A stretch of 13,418 nucleotides of DNA from JAOPZW01 sp036555665 (GTDB taxonomy: Bacteria > Actinomycetota > Thermoleophilia > Solirubrobacterales > Solirubrobacteraceae): positions 1 through 13,418 of the forward strand of contig DATBKW010000083.1 of the NCBI GenBank assembly GCA_036555665.1, read 5' to 3'. Positions 7,445 to 13,418 of the stretch are shown one piece after another; within the stretch, counting starts at the first letter, position 1; each line of letters starts with the position of its first letter. A model generated the notes under the pieces. That model saw only the letters and a program-made list of their open reading frames with translations. It had not been told where the DNA came from and did no database searches. Both the position numbers and the translations under genes were made by a program.

Positions 7445-8409
7445 GCGCTCACCGCCGTGCCGTCGCGGACCTGCAGCGCCCTGAGCGCCAGGATGTCGAC
7501 CACGACGCGCGCACCCACGCGCGCCGTGTTGCCGGACGGGTCCAGCATGGGCGCGACCTCGACGCAGTCGGCCGCCGCGATCGGTCCCGACGCAACGATC
7601 TCCAGGCCGCGGACGAGCTCGCGGCCGGTCATGCCCCCGATCTCCGGCCCGCAAGTCCCCCAGGCGAAGGCGCCGTCGAGGACGTCGATGTCGACCGACA
7701 GGTACACGCCGGCGGTGCCATCCGCCGCTGCCTCGATCGCACGCGTGGCGATCGCGTCGATGCCCTCGCGGTCGATGTCGCGGACCGTGAAGACGCTGAC
7801 GCCGTGCTCGCGCGCGACGTCGAACTCGAGCTTCGGGTTGGCGGCGCCGTGGGCCCCGATGATCGCCACGTTGCGCCCGTCGACGTTCGGCAGGTCGAGG
7901 ACCCGCGCGACCGGCGAGCAGTGGCCGAGGGGCTCGCCGTCGATCTCGGGCGCGGTGTCCAGGTGGGTGTCGAACATGACGAAGCCCATCTGCCCGTCGA
8001 GGTGGCGCGAGAGCGCGCGTGCGCCCGGGATCGACGTCGCGTGGTCGCCGCCGAGCAGCATCGGGAAGGCGCCGGCGGCGTAGATCTCGTCGAGGGCGTT
8101 CTCCGTGCGCTCGAAGGTCGCGGCGGCCCGGCCAGGAGCGCCGTCGACGTCGCCGCAGTCGACGAGCTGCAGGTGCTCGGTCGTCTGGACGTCGTAGTCG
8201 CCGTGGTAGCTCTCGCCGAACGCGAAGTGCGACGATGCGTCGCGGATGGCACGCGGTCCGTGGCTGGCTCCGGGACGCGTGATCGTCGTGCTGTCGTACG
8301 GCAGCCCGAGCACAGCGGCGGTCGCGCCGACCCCTTCGAGTGCAGCGCGCTCGGGCGGCACATGGGGCGCGGAGAGGAACGTTGCGATCCCGGCATGCAG
8401 CACCGCCAT
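7441..8409 (-). CDS. Agmatinase/arginase-family ureohydrolase
   Basis: This 322-residue binuclear-Mn hydrolase has all six expected metal ligands: H123 in LLGGDHATS, D147, H149 and D151 in FDTHLDT, and D240 and D242 in YLSVDIDVLD. The family hydrolyses guanidino or related C-N bonds and releases urea (agmatine, guanidinobutyrate, guanidinopropionate, arginine) or formamide (formiminoglutamate). The substrate-side loops differ from textbook agmatinases. The usual DPAF-type stretch reads DGAFAWGTCGPEIGG (245-259), and the HGTPF-type loop reads GHCSPVAR (162-169), so agmatine is not a safe substrate call. The ATG at 8409 has AAAGG 8 bases upstream and begins 2 bases after the small hydroxylase subunit stops. 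Its place in the operon suggests it removes nitrogen from an amidino or ureido intermediate. Confidence 0.93.
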   Translation of the reverse strand: MAVLHAGIATFLSAPHVPPERAALEGVGATAAVLGLPYDSTTITRPGASHGPRAIRDASSHFAFGESYHGDYDVQTTEHLQLVDCGDVDGAPGRAAATFERTENALDEIYAAGAFPMLLGGDHATSIPGARALSRHLDGQMGFVMFDTHLDTAPEIDGEPLGHCSPVARVLDLPNVDGRNVAIIGAHGAANPKLEFDVAREHGVSVFTVRDIDREGIDAIATRAIEAAADGTAGVYLSVDIDVLDGAFAWGTCGPEIGGMTGRELVRGLEIVASGPIAAADCVEVAPMLDPSGNTARVGARVVVDILALRALQVRDGTAVSA

Positions 8410-8411
8410 GG

Positions 8412-8927
8412 CTAGGCCCTTTCCTTTGTGGTCCGCAGCCGCACCGCGCCGTCGCGGACCGCATCGACGATGTTCTGATAGCCGGTGCAACGACAGAGGT
8501 TTCCGGAGAGCGCTTCGCGCAGCTCCCGCTCGTCGCGCTCGTCGATAGCGGGATCGGCCTCGATCAGGTACAGCGCGGTGAGCAGGAAGCCGGGTGTGCA
8601 GAAGCCGCACTGCAGCGCGTGGTGCTCGCGGAAGGCCTCCTGGAGTGGATGCAACGCGTCGTCGTCGGCCAGCCCCTCGACCGTCATGACAGCGCGCCCG
8701 TCGGCCTGGACCGCGAGCACGAGGCACGAGCGCACCGGCTCGCCGTCGAGCAGGATCGTGCACGCGCCGCACACGCCGTGCTCGCAGCCGAGGTGCGTCC
8801 CGCGCAGACCGAGGACCTCGCGCAGCAGGTCGGCGAGGAGCAGCCGCGGCTCCACCGTCGCGGTGCGAGCCTCGCCGTTGACGGTGAGGTTGACGGTCCG
8901 CGCGTCTTGCGCGACGGGCACGCTCAC
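8412..8927 (-). CDS. Molybdenum hydroxylase small subunit, two [2Fe-2S] clusters (CoxS/XDH type)
   Basis: This 171-residue electron-transfer subunit belongs to a CO-dehydrogenase/xanthine-dehydrogenase-family enzyme. All eight cluster cysteines are present. The ferredoxin-like cluster uses C48, C53, C56 (GCEHGVCGAC) and C68; the helical-domain cluster uses C107, C110 (QCGFCTPG), C145 and C147 (LCRCTGYQ). It passes electrons from the Mo site of the large subunit to the FAD subunit. No Tat signal is seen, which is usual for this family in the cytoplasm. The GTG at 8927 overlaps the stop of the FAD-subunit gene as GTGA, which fixes the start. The stop is TAG at 8412, 2 bases before the ureohydrolase gene. 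The length is typical. Confidence 0.96.
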   Translation of the reverse strand: MSVPVAQDARTVNLTVNGEARTATVEPRLLLADLLREVLGLRGTHLGCEHGVCGACTILLDGEPVRSCLVLAVQADGRAVMTVEGLADDDALHPLQEAFREHHALQCGFCTPGFLLTALYLIEADPAIDERDERELREALSGNLCRCTGYQNIVDAVRDGAVRLRTTKERA

Positions 8928-9805
8928 GACGAGCCTCCTCCGTTGGATCGCGCCGCCGCGGCCGGCAGCGCACGCTGGGTCAGCACGACCGCGACACGCC
9001 GGCGGTACTCGGCGGTCGCGTGGCCGTCGTCATAGGGCGCGATCTCCTCGTGGAGACGCTGTGCGACGTGATCGAAGAGCGCCTCGTCGGGACGCTCACC
9101 AATTGCCATCTCGGCGAGCCACGCGGCCATATACGGGGCGCCGCCGACGCCGCACATCGCGAGCGCCATATGGTCGATGGTCCCGTCGGAGCCGATGTGG
9201 ACCACCGCAGCGACGCCTGCGAGGGCGAACGCGCCATGGGTCCGCGCGACTTCGAGGAACGCCCACCCGCTCCCGGCCGGGGGCGGTTCGACCTCGATGC
9301 CCACGAGCAGCTCGCCGGGCTCGATGGCGGTGGTCAGCGGGCCCAGGAAGAACTCGTGCGCCGCAACGACGCGGTCGCCGTCGGGACCGCGCAGGTGCAG
9401 GCGCCCGCCGAGCGCGCAGATCGCGGCCGGCAGCTCGGCCGAGGGGTCGGCGTGCGCGAGGCTTCCGCCGACCGTGCCGCGCGTCCTGATCGGCACGTGA
9501 GCGATGTGCGTGGTCGCATCGGCGAGCAGCGGGAGTCGGCGCGCGATCCGAGGGTCGGTCTCGATCGTCCGCTGGCGCACCATGGCGCCGAGGCGCACCC
9601 GCTCGCCGCCGTCGTCGATCTCGGCGAGCTCGGCCACGCCGTTGAGGTCGACGACGACGCGCGGAGACGCCATGCGCATGTTGAGCATCGGCATGAGGCT
9701 CTGGCCGCCGGCGAGGATGCTCGTGTCGTCGGGCGCCTCGCGCATCGCGCCGAGCACCTCGTCAACGGTCGTGGGCGCGAGGTAGGCGAACTGCGGGGGC
9801 TTCAC
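8924..9805 (-). CDS. Molybdenum hydroxylase medium subunit, FAD-binding (CoxM type)
   Basis: This 293-residue FAD subunit accepts electrons from the [2Fe-2S] subunit and passes them to an external acceptor. The first FAD motif is AGGQSL (32-37) and the second is TRGTVGGSLAHADP (108-121). A CO-dehydrogenase flavoprotein C-terminal domain follows (about 185-285, with LAMCGVGGAP). The length is that of CoxM. The gene starts at a GTG that overlaps the large-subunit stop as GTGA and ends with another GTGA overlap, so synthesis of the three subunits is coupled. The transcription order large-medium-small differs from the medium-small-large order of classical cox operons. No ligand for an extra 4Fe-4S cluster is visible. 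Confidence 0.95.
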   Translation of the reverse strand: MKPPQFAYLAPTTVDEVLGAMREAPDDTSILAGGQSLMPMLNMRMASPRVVVDLNGVAELAEIDDGGERVRLGAMVRQRTIETDPRIARRLPLLADATTHIAHVPIRTRGTVGGSLAHADPSAELPAAICALGGRLHLRGPDGDRVVAAHEFFLGPLTTAIEPGELLVGIEVEPPPAGSGWAFLEVARTHGAFALAGVAAVVHIGSDGTIDHMALAMCGVGGAPYMAAWLAEMAIGERPDEALFDHVAQRLHEEIAPYDDGHATAEYRRRVAVVLTQRALPAAAARSNGGGSS

Positions 9806-12162
9806 GTCGCCGCCCCGTGGCTGCGGGTTGCCGCCTCATCGAGCAGGTCGAGGAGTGTCGCCGGCGTAACCGGCGTGGCGGAGATCCTCACGTCGTAGGC
9901 ACGCAACGCGTCTTCGATGGCCGAGACCACCGCCGCGGGCGCGCCGATGACGCCCGCTTCACCGACGCCCTTCATCCCGCCTGGGATCAGCGGCGACGGC
10001 GTGACCTGATGCTCGATCGCGATCCGCGGGATCTCGGCGGCGGTCGGCAGGACGTACTCCATGAAGGTCGCGAACAGCGGCTGACCGTCCAGGTCGTACT
10101 GGAGCTCCTCGTAAAGCGCGGTCCCGATGCCCTGCGCAACGCCGCCGTGGATCTGGCCGTCGACGAGCATCGGGTTGATGACCGTGCCGATGTCGTGCAC
10201 GTACAGGTAGTCGAGGAACTCGACCTTGCCGGTGCCGACGTCGACCTCCACGATCGCGATGTTCGTCCCATAGGGCCACGCCATCTGCGGCGGATCGAAC
10301 GCGGCGACCGCCTCGAGGCCCGGCTCCTCGTCCTCGGGCAGGTCGATCGCCCGGATGTAGGCTGCCCGCCCGACCTCGGCCATCGTGACCACCCGATCGC
10401 GGCTGCCGCGGACGAAGATGTCACCGTCCTCCATCTCGAGGTCGGACGTATCGGCCTCGAGCATGTGCGCGGCGATACGCGCGATCTTCTCGCGCACGAT
10501 GCCGGCGGCCTTCATCACCGACGCGCCGCCGACCGACGCCCCACGGCTCGCCCCGGTGCCGTAGCCGGTGTACGGGCAGATGTGGCTGTCGCCGTCGACC
10601 ACGGCGATCTGGTCGGGATGGACGCCCAGTTCGTCGGCGAGCACCTGGGCCAGCGCGTTCTTGACGCCCTGGCCCATCTCGCACAGGCCGGTGTAGAGGG
10701 TGACCTCGCCACCAGGCTCGACGCGGACGCGCGAGATGTCGTAGCCGCCCTGCTCGACGCCGCCGGCGTTGAGGATCCGCGAGGGCCCGAGCGCGGAGTT
10801 CTCGACGTAGAATGCCACGCCGATCCCGACGTGGCGGCCCTCGGCGCGCATGTCCTCCACGCGCTGGGGCCAGTTGCGCTCGGCCAGCATCCCCAGCGCG
10901 CGGTCCAGGCAGTCCGCGTAGCGGCCGCTGTCGAAGACGTGGTGAAGACTCTTGTAGGGGAAGTGGTCGGGTGGGACGAAGTTGCGCCGGCGCAACTCGT
11001 TGACGTCGATGTCGAGCGCACGCGCCATCGAGTCGACGAGACGCTCGACGATGAAGTTGGCCTGCGGCTGTCCCCAGCCCCGGTACGAGCCCAGCGGCGT
11101 CTTGTTCGTCGCCACGGCACGCGCGCGCACGCGCGCGTTGGGCACCTCGTAGACGTTCGTGATCATCACTGACGTCAGCCAGATCGGCCCGTAGCCGACG
11201 GTGTGCAGCGCGGCGCCGAGGTCCCCCAGGATGTCGGCCTTGACCGCGGTGATGCGGCCGTCCTCCGTGGCGGCCATCGTCGCCTCGATGACCTGCTCGC
11301 GCGCGTGGACGGTCGCCAGGAAGGACTCCAGGCGATCCTCGACCCAGCGCACCGGCCGTGCGGTCGCGCGCGCCGCCAGCGCGACGGCCACCTCCTCGGG
11401 GTAGAAGTGGAACTTGGCACCGAAGCCGCCGCCCATGCGCGGCACGCGGACGCGGATGCGGTGCTCGGGCATGCCGAGAACGTCGGACAGCAGATCGCGT
11501 GCGATGTGCAGGATCTGTGACGAGGTCCACAGCGTCAGCTCGTCGAGCATCGGATCCCACTCGGCCAGCACACCGCGGGTCTCCAGCGAGCAGGCGAAGT
11601 GGCGCTGGATGCGGAGCCGTTCGGTGACGACCACGTCGGCCTCCTCGAAGGCCCGGTCGACGTCGCCCATCTCCTGCTCGAAGACCGCGACGACGTTGTC
11701 AGGCCAATCGTCGTAGAGCAGCGGCGCGTCGTCGGCGATGGCGGCCTCGACATCGCCAACCGACGGCAGCGCGTCCCATTCGACGACGACGGCGTCGCGC
11801 GCGTCCTCCGCCAGGTACGGCGACTCGGCCACCACAAGCGCGACGGGCTCGCCTGCGTAGCGGACGCGGTCTCCGGTCAGCGCGTAGAACGGCGTCTCGC
11901 GCTGACCCTGGAAGAGGTGGGTGCACGGCTGCGCGCCGAGGCCCGGGGGCAGGTCGTCGGCGGTCAGGACGGCGTGGACGCCGGGCATGCTGCGTGCCTG
12001 CTGGGCGTCGATCGACACGATCCGCGCGTGGGGCAGCGGCGAGCGCAAAAACGCGGCGTGCAGCATTCCCGGCCTGGTGAGGTCGCCGATGTAGCGGCCC
12101 TTGCCGGACAGAAGCTCCGGATCTTCTCGCCGCCGCATCGGGCGGCCCACCCATTTAGGCAA
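9802..12162 (-). CDS. Molybdenum hydroxylase large (Mo-pterin) subunit, CoxL/xanthine dehydrogenase family
   Basis: This 786-residue catalytic subunit has the normal CoxL length. Mo-cofactor motifs include PRMGGGFGAK (241-250), EMGQG (495-499), a GTGASRGASVGG loop (535-546) and the catalytic base E735 in KGVGEAG. The active-site loop is SYRGWGQPQ (359-367). It is not the cysteine-bearing AYRCSFR loop of true form I CO dehydrogenase and also departs from the AYRGAGR form II pattern. An oxidative hydroxylase of an aldehyde or N-heterocycle is therefore likelier than a CO dehydrogenase. The TTG at 12162 gives the family-typical WVGRPMRRREDPELL N-terminus and has GAGG 10 bases upstream. An internal ATG at 12138 is a weaker alternative because it would remove conserved residues. 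It is the first gene after the promoter. No XdhC/CoxI-type maturation gene is seen in the window. Confidence 0.95.
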   Translation of the reverse strand: MPKWVGRPMRRREDPELLSGKGRYIGDLTRPGMLHAAFLRSPLPHARIVSIDAQQARSMPGVHAVLTADDLPPGLGAQPCTHLFQGQRETPFYALTGDRVRYAGEPVALVVAESPYLAEDARDAVVVEWDALPSVGDVEAAIADDAPLLYDDWPDNVVAVFEQEMGDVDRAFEEADVVVTERLRIQRHFACSLETRGVLAEWDPMLDELTLWTSSQILHIARDLLSDVLGMPEHRIRVRVPRMGGGFGAKFHFYPEEVAVALAARATARPVRWVEDRLESFLATVHAREQVIEATMAATEDGRITAVKADILGDLGAALHTVGYGPIWLTSVMITNVYEVPNARVRARAVATNKTPLGSYRGWGQPQANFIVERLVDSMARALDIDVNELRRRNFVPPDHFPYKSLHHVFDSGRYADCLDRALGMLAERNWPQRVEDMRAEGRHVGIGVAFYVENSALGPSRILNAGGVEQGGYDISRVRVEPGGEVTLYTGLCEMGQGVKNALAQVLADELGVHPDQIAVVDGDSHICPYTGYGTGASRGASVGGASVMKAAGIVREKIARIAAHMLEADTSDLEMEDGDIFVRGSRDRVVTMAEVGRAAYIRAIDLPEDEEPGLEAVAAFDPPQMAWPYGTNIAIVEVDVGTGKVEFLDYLYVHDIGTVINPMLVDGQIHGGVAQGIGTALYEELQYDLDGQPLFATFMEYVLPTAAEIPRIAIEHQVTPSPLIPGGMKGVGEAGVIGAPAAVVSAIEDALRAYDVRISATPVTPATLLDLLDEAATRSHGAAT

Positions 12163-12163
12163 A

Positions 12164-12190
12164 GTGGTCGGACCTCATACGTCCGGCCAC
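12164..12190. promoter_or_regulatory. Inverted-repeat operator, probable GntR/FadR-type binding site
   Basis: Arms GTGGTCGGAC (12164-12173) and GTCCGGCCAC (12181-12190) are inverted repeats with one mismatch around a 7-base spacer. The left arm and its edge read TGGTCGGACCT, which matches five of the six fixed positions of the FadR-subfamily pattern TNGTNNNACNA. The element spans the predicted transcription start, directly downstream of the -10 box, and also contains the GAGG ribosome-binding site. A bound repressor would block initiation. The FadR-type regulator encoded five genes into the operon is the obvious candidate; this link is inferred. Confidence 0.6.
12173..12176 (-). promoter_or_regulatory. 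Ribosome-binding site for the TTG-started large hydroxylase subunit
   Basis: GAGG lies 10 bases before the TTG codon at 12162. It supports TTG rather than the internal ATG at 12138 as the start, and it falls mainly in the spacer of the operator-like inverted repeat. The rather long spacing and the TTG codon suggest modest translation initiation. Confidence 0.5.
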
Positions 12191-12191
12191 T

Positions 12192-12218
12192 TCTATACGA
12201 GCGTGGGACCGCCGTCAA
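12192..12218 (-). promoter_or_regulatory. Sigma70-like promoter of the catabolic operon
   Basis: On the minus strand TTGACG (12213-12218) is followed 15 bases later by TATAGA (12192-12197), close to the housekeeping -35 and -10 consensus. The spacer is one to two bases shorter than optimal. Transcription would start near 12185, leaving a leader of roughly 20 bases before the TTG codon of the large hydroxylase subunit. It is an AT-richer island in a GC-rich intergenic region, which supports the call. No experimental evidence is available. Confidence 0.6.
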
Positions 12219-12234
12219 CCGCCGATCGCGGCGG
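12219..12234. other. Perfect GC hairpin between the SnoaL-like gene and the promoter
   Basis: CCGCCG and CGGCGG form six-base arms around the loop ATCG, 15 bases past the stop of the upstream SnoaL-like gene and touching the -35 box of the next promoter. No T-run follows on the minus strand, so it does not meet the rule for an intrinsic terminator. It may act as a weak terminator or transcript-end hairpin, or be chance in such GC-rich DNA. Confidence 0.3.
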
Positions 12235-12249
12235 CCACCAACCCGCCGG

Positions 12250-12798
12250 CTATCCCGCACCCATCACGTGGACCTCCTTGCCCCTCTCGCGGTCGCCCGC
12301 GGTGTCGCCGAACCCCGGGCGGGGCTCGTCGACCGGTGCCAGCGGCGAGGCGTGGAAGTGCCAGATCTTCCAATCGCGGTTGCCGCGACCGTCGTCGCGA
12401 CGAAAGACGACGGTCTCGCGGAAGCGGAAGCGCACGAGCTCCCCGCGACGCTCGTACCTGGCCGCCACGCCGTCCATCGTCGCCGAGCCCGATCCCTCGG
12501 CCGACTTCATGACGACCGGGAGGATGCCCTCCGACGTGACGTACGCCATGTCGCCGTCGACGGACACGCGGATGTCCCAGAGCTCCGGTGGCTCGGTGGG
12601 GACCATGTGGCTCTGGTAGTAGCGGAAGAGGTGCTCCTTTTCGGCCAGGCTGTAATAGGGGTGCCCGTTGAGGTTCCACATGAGGTAGTCGGGCGCGAAG
12701 CACTCGCTCATCCGCTCGACGTCGAGCCCGACGTTGGCCTCCCACCATTGCCGGTGCACGCGCCGGATCTCGCGAACGTCGTCGTCGTAGTCAGCCAC
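12250..12798 (-). CDS. SnoaL/NTF2-like (nuclear transport factor 2 superfamily) protein
   Basis: This 182-residue protein fits the small cone-shaped alpha+beta fold of SnoaL, ketosteroid isomerase and NTF2. An N-terminal helix (VREIRRVHRQWWEANVGLDVERMSECFAPDYLMW) leads into the typical opening strand, and the later strands include DMAYVTSEG, VRFRFRETVVFRR and WKIWHFHASP. The last of these matches the family's closing W-K-I-x-H-x-H strand. Family members include isomerases, cyclases, hydrolases and non-catalytic ligand-binding proteins, so no reaction can be assigned. The GTG at 12798 has a perfect AGGAGG 6 bases upstream (12805-12810) and overlaps the DUF1028 gene by 8 bases, so the two are probably co-translated. 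A low-complexity charged tail (about 160-182) follows the fold. The gene ends 87 bases before the hydroxylase operon and is probably a separate transcription unit. Confidence 0.88.
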   Translation of the reverse strand: MADYDDDVREIRRVHRQWWEANVGLDVERMSECFAPDYLMWNLNGHPYYSLAEKEHLFRYYQSHMVPTEPPELWDIRVSVDGDMAYVTSEGILPVVMKSAEGSGSATMDGVAARYERRGELVRFRFRETVVFRRDDGRGNRDWKIWHFHASPLAPVDEPRPGFGDTAGDRERGKEVHVMGAG

Positions 12799-13418
12799 TT
12801 CGCTCCTCCTGGTTGGGTGTCGTCGCGCCGCCTGCCGCCATGCGGCGAAGCTCGTCGAGCACGACCGGATCGATGCGCGCGGCGCCGTCGACGCGCTCCT
12901 CGAGGTTCTCGATGCCCGCCCACGTCTCGAGGTCGCCGCGAAGGTCGCCGGTCGCGTACCCGAGGCCGGTGAGCGCGGCGCGCACCTCGGCCGCGAGCGC
13001 CTCCTCCACGGGCAGCCAACGGTGGCGCGGCGTGGCGCCGAAGTACAGCTCGTGCAGGCCCAGAAGGCGCTCGAGCTCGCTCAGCGGGGCGGGGTCGTCA
13101 TCCACACGCAGGTCGACGACGACGTCGGCGCCGCCGTACCCGCCGCCGCGCCTGGCCACGAGGAGGGCGGCCGACTGCTGGCCGCGGCGGTCCCCGCCGG
13201 CGGCCTGCCCGGCCTGCAGCGCGGCGAGCAGCCGGCGCGCGAGCGGCCCCTTCGTCGCAGTGAACGTCCTCGCGAGCGCGTCGACGGTGTCCGCTGACAC
13301 GAGCATGTTGCCCTGTGCCGCAAAGCCCTCGCCGAGATGGTGCCCGGCCCAGGGCAGGCAGGCCTCGCCAGTGTGGGCGGCAACAGTCCCGTCGCGATCC
13401 ACGATCCCGACCTGGCGT
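12791..13418 (-). CDS. DUF1028 protein with C-terminal PG_binding_2-like domain (5' end cut off)
   Basis: The last 208 residues are visible and the frame stays open to the window edge, so the N-terminus is missing. The sequence HTGEACLPWAGHHLG, FAAQGNMLV, AGQAAGGDRRGQQSAALLV and VVDLRVDDDP is characteristic of DUF1028, an Ntn-hydrolase-like family of unknown reaction. The end, with GDLETWAGIENLEERVDG and IDPVVLDELR, resembles the putative peptidoglycan-binding domain found in many DUF1028 proteins. The GTG at 13402 is not a start: the preceding codons read RQVGI, which continues the family pattern. The catalytic N-terminal residue of an Ntn hydrolase would lie outside the window. It overlaps the SnoaL-like gene by 8 bases. 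Confidence 0.9.
   Translation of the reverse strand, partial: RQVGIVDRDGTVAAHTGEACLPWAGHHLGEGFAAQGNMLVSADTVDALARTFTATKGPLARRLLAALQAGQAAGGDRRGQQSAALLVARRGGGYGGADVVVDLRVDDDPAPLSELERLLGLHELYFGATPRHRWLPVEEALAAEVRAALTGLGYATGDLRGDLETWAGIENLEERVDGAARIDPVVLDELRRMAAGGATTPNQEERSG

Noticed and set aside
9802..12162. Annotation of the large subunit as aerobic CO dehydrogenase (coxL)
   Set aside because: The diagnostic AYRCSFR loop is absent; SYRGWGQPQ is present instead.
12219..12234. Rho-independent terminator
   Set aside because: The hairpin is clear but no T-run follows on the minus strand, so it is listed only as a hairpin of unknown role.
9817..12972. Plus-strand open frames of 451 and 457 codons (9817-11172 and 11599-12972)
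   Set aside because: Both are antisense to the Mo large subunit, and the second also runs across the promoter and the SnoaL-like gene. They are explained by GC codon bias.
13400..13402. GTG at 13402 as start of the DUF1028 gene
   Set aside because: The codons before it (RQVGI) continue the family pattern without a stop, so the gene extends past the window.

Overview
The window is GC-rich (about 70% by eye) and almost fully coding, and every supportable gene lies on the minus strand. GTG and TTG starts are frequent, gene junctions are 4-base ATGA/GTGA overlaps, and one oxidoreductase resembles the F420-using luciferase-like group. Together these suggest an actinobacterium, possibly of the Thermoleophilia/Solirubrobacterales type. 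That placement is inference; no rRNA or other phylogenetic marker is present.

Layout in transcription order (right to left). (1) 13418-12791 is a DUF1028 protein with a C-terminal PG_binding_2-like tail, cut by the window edge. It overlaps by 8 bases a SnoaL/NTF2-like protein (12798-12250). (2) An 87-base intergenic region (12249-12163) carries a GC hairpin, a sigma70-like promoter and an inverted repeat over the predicted transcription start. (3) A ten-gene run starts at 12162. It encodes the large (Mo), medium (FAD) and small (2Fe-2S) subunits of a CO-dehydrogenase/xanthine-dehydrogenase-family hydroxylase, then an agmatinase-family ureohydrolase, a FadR-type GntR regulator and an isochorismatase-family amidohydrolase. 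These are followed by HyuB with an extra Zn-finger-like tail, HyuA, a Mer-like flavin/F420 oxidoreductase, and the ATPase of a BMP/nucleoside-type ABC importer cut by the left edge. Junctions in this run are 4-base overlaps or gaps of 2 to 5 bases, so it reads as one translationally coupled operon.

Taken together the genes look like an inducible catabolic operon for an imported N-containing, probably heterocyclic, compound. The importer brings it in and the Mo hydroxylase oxidises it. HyuAB performs an ATP-dependent ring opening or carboxylation. The isochorismatase-family enzyme and the ureohydrolase remove carbamoyl, amide or amidino nitrogen, and the embedded GntR regulator probably represses the promoter until an inducer appears. 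HyuAB plus an isochorismatase-family hydrolase recalls the N-methylhydantoin / N-carbamoylsarcosine branch of creatinine breakdown. The Mo hydroxylase, the ureohydrolase and the acetone-carboxylase-gamma-like tail of HyuB do not fit that known route, so the substrate is unknown. No RNA genes, mobile elements or CRISPR arrays were seen, and no gene-free stretch exceeds 87 bases.
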